A stretch of 64,000 bases of DNA from Hymenobacter taeanensis. GTDB lineage: Bacteria > Bacteroidota > Bacteroidia > Cytophagales > Hymenobacteraceae. The stretch is from assembly GCF_013137895.1 (NCBI RefSeq), contig NZ_CP053538.1, positions 2,231,501 through 2,295,500 on the forward strand, in the 5' to 3' direction. Each line of letters begins with the position of its first letter. Within the stretch, counting starts at the first letter, position 1. The notes beneath the pieces were generated by a model, which made no database searches, had not been told where the DNA came from, and worked only from the letters and a program-made list of their open reading frames with translations. Made by a program: the position numbers and the translations under genes. This document shows positions 61,320-64,000 of this stretch, in pieces.

Positions 61320-62351
61320 TCAAGCCTGCACCAAGGTCTGGTTTATTCGCTTCACTAAGCCCGGGCCTTCGTAGATAAAGCCAGTATAAAGCTGCACCAA
61401 GGAGGCCCCTGCGACCAATTTCTCCTGGGCATCCTGCGGCGAGTGAATACCGCCCACTCCAATAATAGGTAGCTCACCTTGGCTATGCTGATGCAGATAC
61501 CGGATAACCTCAGTGGCGCGACGACGCAGTGGCCGGCCGCTTACCCCACCTGCCCCCAGCGCGGCCACTTGGCTGGCTGGCGTCTGCAAATCGTCGCGGC
61601 TGATGGTGGTATTGGTAGCTACTAGGCCACTCAGCTGGGTTTCGCGGGCAATCAGCAGGATGTCGTCGAGCTGTCCATCCGTCAGGTCGGGGGCAATCTT
61701 GAGTAATAGTGGCCTAGGCTGGGGCAGCGACTGGTTTCGGGCCTGCACCTGCTGCAGTAGAGCAATTAGTGGTTCACGCTCCTGCAGTTGCCGCAGGTTG
61801 GGCGTATTGGGCGAGGAAACATTCACCACAAAGTAATCTACTACTTCGTGCAGAGCCTCTACGCAGGCTACGTAGTCCTGGGCCGCCTGCTCGTTGGGGG
61901 TGTCCTTGTTCTTGCCAATGTTACCCCCAATGATTATGTCGGAGCGGCGCTTCCGCAGACGGTTAGCGGCAGCCGCGGCACCTTCGTTGTTGAAGCCCAT
62001 CCGGTTTACCAGCGCTTCATCTTGCGGCAGCCGGAAGAGGCGGGGCACCGGGTTGCCGGGCTGTGGCCGCGGTGTAACCGTTCCAATCTCCACAAACCCA
62101 AACCCTAGCGCTGCCAGCTCATCCGTGAGCAGGGCGTTTTTATCAAAGCCAGCTGCCAGGCCCACTGGGTTACGAAACCTAAGACCGAAGACCTCGCGCT
62201 CCAGCGTCGGATGGCGGAAGTCGTACAGGCCCCGCAGGAGCGCCGCCGTACCCGGCACCTGGTGGGCCCTCTTCAGGTTGTCGAATACCAAATGGTGGGC
62301 CCGTTCGGCATCGAGCTGGAAGAACAGGGGTTTCAGCAGCGCTTTATACAT
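61320..62351 (-). CDS. pyrD: dihydroorotate dehydrogenase (quinone), class 2
   Basis: PyrD oxidises dihydroorotate to orotate in pyrimidine synthesis, passing electrons to the membrane quinone. The 343-residue protein has the class 2 N-terminal helical region (MYKALLKPLFFQLDAERAHH), the FMN barrel FRNPVGLAAGFDKNA, EIGTVTPRPQPGNP, the catalytic serine in FVVNVSSPNTPNLR, LLKIAPDLTD and the phosphate site GVGGIHSPQDAQEKL. The start is ATG 62351. The frame extends to 62447 but would pass through the 33-bp hairpin, so it is rejected. Confidence 0.95.
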   Translation of the reverse strand: MYKALLKPLFFQLDAERAHHLVFDNLKRAHQVPGTAALLRGLYDFRHPTLEREVFGLRFRNPVGLAAGFDKNALLTDELAALGFGFVEIGTVTPRPQPGNPVPRLFRLPQDEALVNRMGFNNEGAAAAANRLRKRRSDIIIGGNIGKNKDTPNEQAAQDYVACVEALHEVVDYFVVNVSSPNTPNLRQLQEREPLIALLQQVQARNQSLPQPRPLLLKIAPDLTDGQLDDILLIARETQLSGLVATNTTISRDDLQTPASQVAALGAGGVSGRPLRRRATEVIRYLHQHSQGELPIIGVGGIHSPQDAQEKLVAGASLVQLYTGFIYEGPGLVKRINQTLVQA

Positions 62352-62383
62352 AGCCCTGTAAAGGTAGAGGTGAATTTGCGAAA

Positions 62384-62465
62384 TGGTGAGTTGGTGACTG
62401 AGTGAGGTGTCATTGCGAGGACGCAGGACGAAGCAATGACACCTCACTCAGTCACCAACTCACCA
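62384..62465. repeat. 33-bp perfect inverted repeat upstream of pyrD
   Basis: 62384-62416 is exactly complementary to 62433-62465 around a 16-nt loop GAGGACGCAGGACGAA. The centre GTCATTGCGAGG...GAAGCAATGAC is a dispersed intergenic repeat type I recall from many bacterial genomes; here it has extra arms of TGAGTTGGTGACTGAG. It ends two bases from the comM stop and lies before pyrD, so it may separate their transcripts. Confidence 0.88.
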
Positions 62466-62466
62466 C

Positions 62467-64000
62467 CTAACCGGCCCAGCCTTCGCGGTCCAGGCTGCGG
62501 TACTGAATGGCTTCGGCGAGGTGTTCAATGCGGATTTCCTCTGCGTCGGCGAGGTCGGCAATAGTGCGGGCTACTTTCAGTATTCGGTCGTAGGCTCGGG
62601 CAGAGAGGCCTAGGCGCTCCATGGCCGTTTTCAGCAAGGCTAGGCCGGCCTGATCAATGCGGCAGATATCTTTTACCATCTGCGAGGGCATCATGGCGTT
62701 AGAATGGATTTCCGAAAACTCCTGAAAGCGCGCAGCTTGTTGCTGCCGGGCCTTTTCCACGCGCTGCTGAATATCCTGGCTGTTTTCTGCGCGGCGCGTT
62801 TCCGTCATCTGATCAAATGTAACGGGCGTTACCTCTACGTGCAGGTCAATTCGGTCGAGGAGGGGGCCGCTTACCTTGTTCAAGTAGCGCTGCACCACGC
62901 CGGGCCCGCACACGCACTCTTTCTCCGGGTGGTTATAATACCCACAGGGGCATGGGTTCATGCTGGCAATAAGCATGAAGTTAGCCGGGAAGTCAATGCT
63001 GAGCTTGGCCCTGGAGATAGTAACCCGGCGCTCCTCCAAAGGCTGGCGCATTACCTCAAGCACCGTGCGCTTAAACTCCGGTAGCTCATCCAAAAACAGA
63101 ACCCCGTTATGCGCCAGTGAGATTTCGCCCGGCTGTGGGTTGCCGCCACCCCCTACCAGCGCCACATCCGAAATAGTATGGTGCGGGCTGCGAAATGGGC
63201 GGTTATTCAGTAGGGAGCTGTTAACCCCCAGCTTGCCCGCCACCGAATGAATTTTAGTGGTTTCCAGGGCCTCCTGCATGTTCAGGGGCGGCAGAATGCT
63301 AGGCAGGCGCTTGGCCAGCATGGTCTTGCCCGCGCCGGGAGGGCCTATCATGATTACGTTATGACCGCCCGCCGCCGCTATTTCCAGGGCGCGCTTGATA
63401 TTCTCTTGGCCCTGCACGTCGGCAAAGTCGGCGGCGTATTGATTGGCTGTGTGCTGAAACACGTTTCGCGTGTCAATAACCACGGGCTCTATCGTCTGGC
63501 GGCCTTCCAGAAAGTCTACGGCTTCCTGCATCGTCTCCACCGGAATTACATCAAGGTTGTTGACAATGGCTGCTTCCTGGGCATTCTCTTTCGGCAGAAT
63601 CAGGCCCTTAAAGCCTTCTTTTCGGGCCTGAATAGCAATGGGCAGTACACCCCGAATGGGGCGTAAAGCGCCATCGAGGGCCAACTCACCCATTACCACA
63701 TACTCGCTCAGGCGCTCAGTGTTGAGCTGCTGTGAGGCGTGCAGAATGCCCAGGGCAATGGGCAAATCATACGAGGACCCTTCCTTCCGGATGTCGGCCG
63801 GGGCCATGTTTACTACCACCTTGGTACGGGGCATGCGGTAGTTGCGGAACTTGAGTGCGGCCTCCACTCGCTGCTGACTCTCCTTGATGGCATTATCCGG
63901 GAGGCCCACTACAAAAAAGCCCGTTCCCTGTGATACAACTACTTCAATGGTAATAGTATAAGCATTAACCCCTTGCACGGCAGAGCCGAAGGTTTTAGTA
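62467..64000 (-). CDS. Mg-chelatase-like AAA ATPase, ComM/YifB family (partial)
   Basis: A hexameric helicase-like ATPase; ComM is needed for integrating imported single-stranded DNA during natural transformation in several bacteria. The visible part has the Lon-like N-terminal domain (VVVSQGTGFFVVGLPDNAIK, RKEGSSYDLPIALGI), Walker A MIGPPGAGKTMLAKRLPSIL, Walker B VLFLDELPEFKRTVLEV and the C-terminal Mg-chelatase domain. The coding frame runs off the right edge; the last codons read TKTFGSAV, so the initiator lies a few codons beyond position 64000. The methionine-like start at 63978 (a GTG) is internal. Confidence 0.93.
   Translation of the reverse strand, partial: TKTFGSAVQGVNAYTITIEVVVSQGTGFFVVGLPDNAIKESQQRVEAALKFRNYRMPRTKVVVNMAPADIRKEGSSYDLPIALGILHASQQLNTERLSEYVVMGELALDGALRPIRGVLPIAIQARKEGFKGLILPKENAQEAAIVNNLDVIPVETMQEAVDFLEGRQTIEPVVIDTRNVFQHTANQYAADFADVQGQENIKRALEIAAAGGHNVIMIGPPGAGKTMLAKRLPSILPPLNMQEALETTKIHSVAGKLGVNSSLLNNRPFRSPHHTISDVALVGGGGNPQPGEISLAHNGVLFLDELPEFKRTVLEVMRQPLEERRVTISRAKLSIDFPANFMLIASMNPCPCGYYNHPEKECVCGPGVVQRYLNKVSGPLLDRIDLHVEVTPVTFDQMTETRRAENSQDIQQRVEKARQQQAARFQEFSEIHSNAMMPSQMVKDICRIDQAGLALLKTAMERLGLSARAYDRILKVARTIADLADAEEIRIEHLAEAIQYRSLDREGWAG

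Noticed and set aside
62411..62440. GTCATTGCGAGG...CAATGAC as a CRISPR repeat
   Set aside because: Only one copy is present and there are no spacers; it is a single palindromic element.
62348..62447. Longer pyrD N-terminus
   Set aside because: It would be encoded by the hairpin repeat and does not resemble PyrD; ATG 62351 fits the family exactly.
63976..63978. GTG as the start of the comM/yifB gene
   Set aside because: Codons upstream continue in frame as TKTFGSAV, the family's N-terminus, so the gene runs off the window edge.

Overview
The window looks like chromosomal DNA of a Hymenobacter-like bacterium (Bacteroidota, Cytophagales). This rests on the gliding-motility lipoproteins GldB and GldD, many PorT-type outer-membrane barrels, promoters of the Bacteroidota form TTG-N19-TAnnTTTG, almost no Shine-Dalgarno sequences, tiny ribosomal proteins of the THX and AURKAIP1/COX24 kinds, and moderately high GC. 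The genus is an inference. I see no rRNA, complete tRNA, insertion sequence, prophage or CRISPR array; most of it is ordinary core chromosome.

Layout. 0-2.4 kb (minus): MurQ etherase, a small cytochrome b5-like protein and an arginase-fold protein with an altered metal site. 2.6-11.1 kb (plus): a fatty-acid degradation block, fadD, a MarR regulator, fadN, fadA and fadE, with operator-like palindromes before marR and fadE. 11.2-14.9 kb: glutamate dehydrogenase, an unknown secreted protein, a tiny membrane protein. 15-19.5 kb (minus): recG, gldD, ssb, mutY. 19.7-23 kb (plus): HU, a TPR protein, a 29-residue basic protein and RNase G. 23.2-27.4 kb: a barrel protein, gldB, a glycosyltransferase, endonuclease III and a small protein overlapping the 3' end of an ECF sigma gene. 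28-34.7 kb: DUF6799 protein, STAS-like protein, MFS exporter, a possible replication origin at about 30.87-30.93 kb, an alpha/beta hydrolase lacking its serine, an SGNH hydrolase and a lone PD-(D/E)XK protein. 34.8-45.7 kb: uvrA, a sugar locus (cupin, LacI, FucP-type transporter, second LacI), an orphan response regulator, a TspO-like protein, tpiA and a DUF6150 protein. 46-55 kb: prmA, a 1719-residue exported protein with a poly-lysine tail, plsY, an M20 peptidase. 55-59 kb: five tandem outer-membrane barrels (minus). 59-64 kb: PagL-like deacylase, a membrane protein, a THX gene with a disrupted frame, pyrD and the partial comM/yifB gene.

The most unusual signal is not a gene. The 10-mer CTAGGCCA[CG]T occurs 22 times by my reading, in both orientations, against about 0.25 expected by chance. 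It sits mainly in intergenic DNA or across TAG stop codons, and three times as inverted pairs. This is how DNA-uptake sequences of naturally competent bacteria are distributed; such a system in this group would be new to my knowledge. Other points of interest are the origin-like DnaA boxes, the A7 frameshift in THX, the two catalytic-site losses, and several long perfect hairpins between genes.
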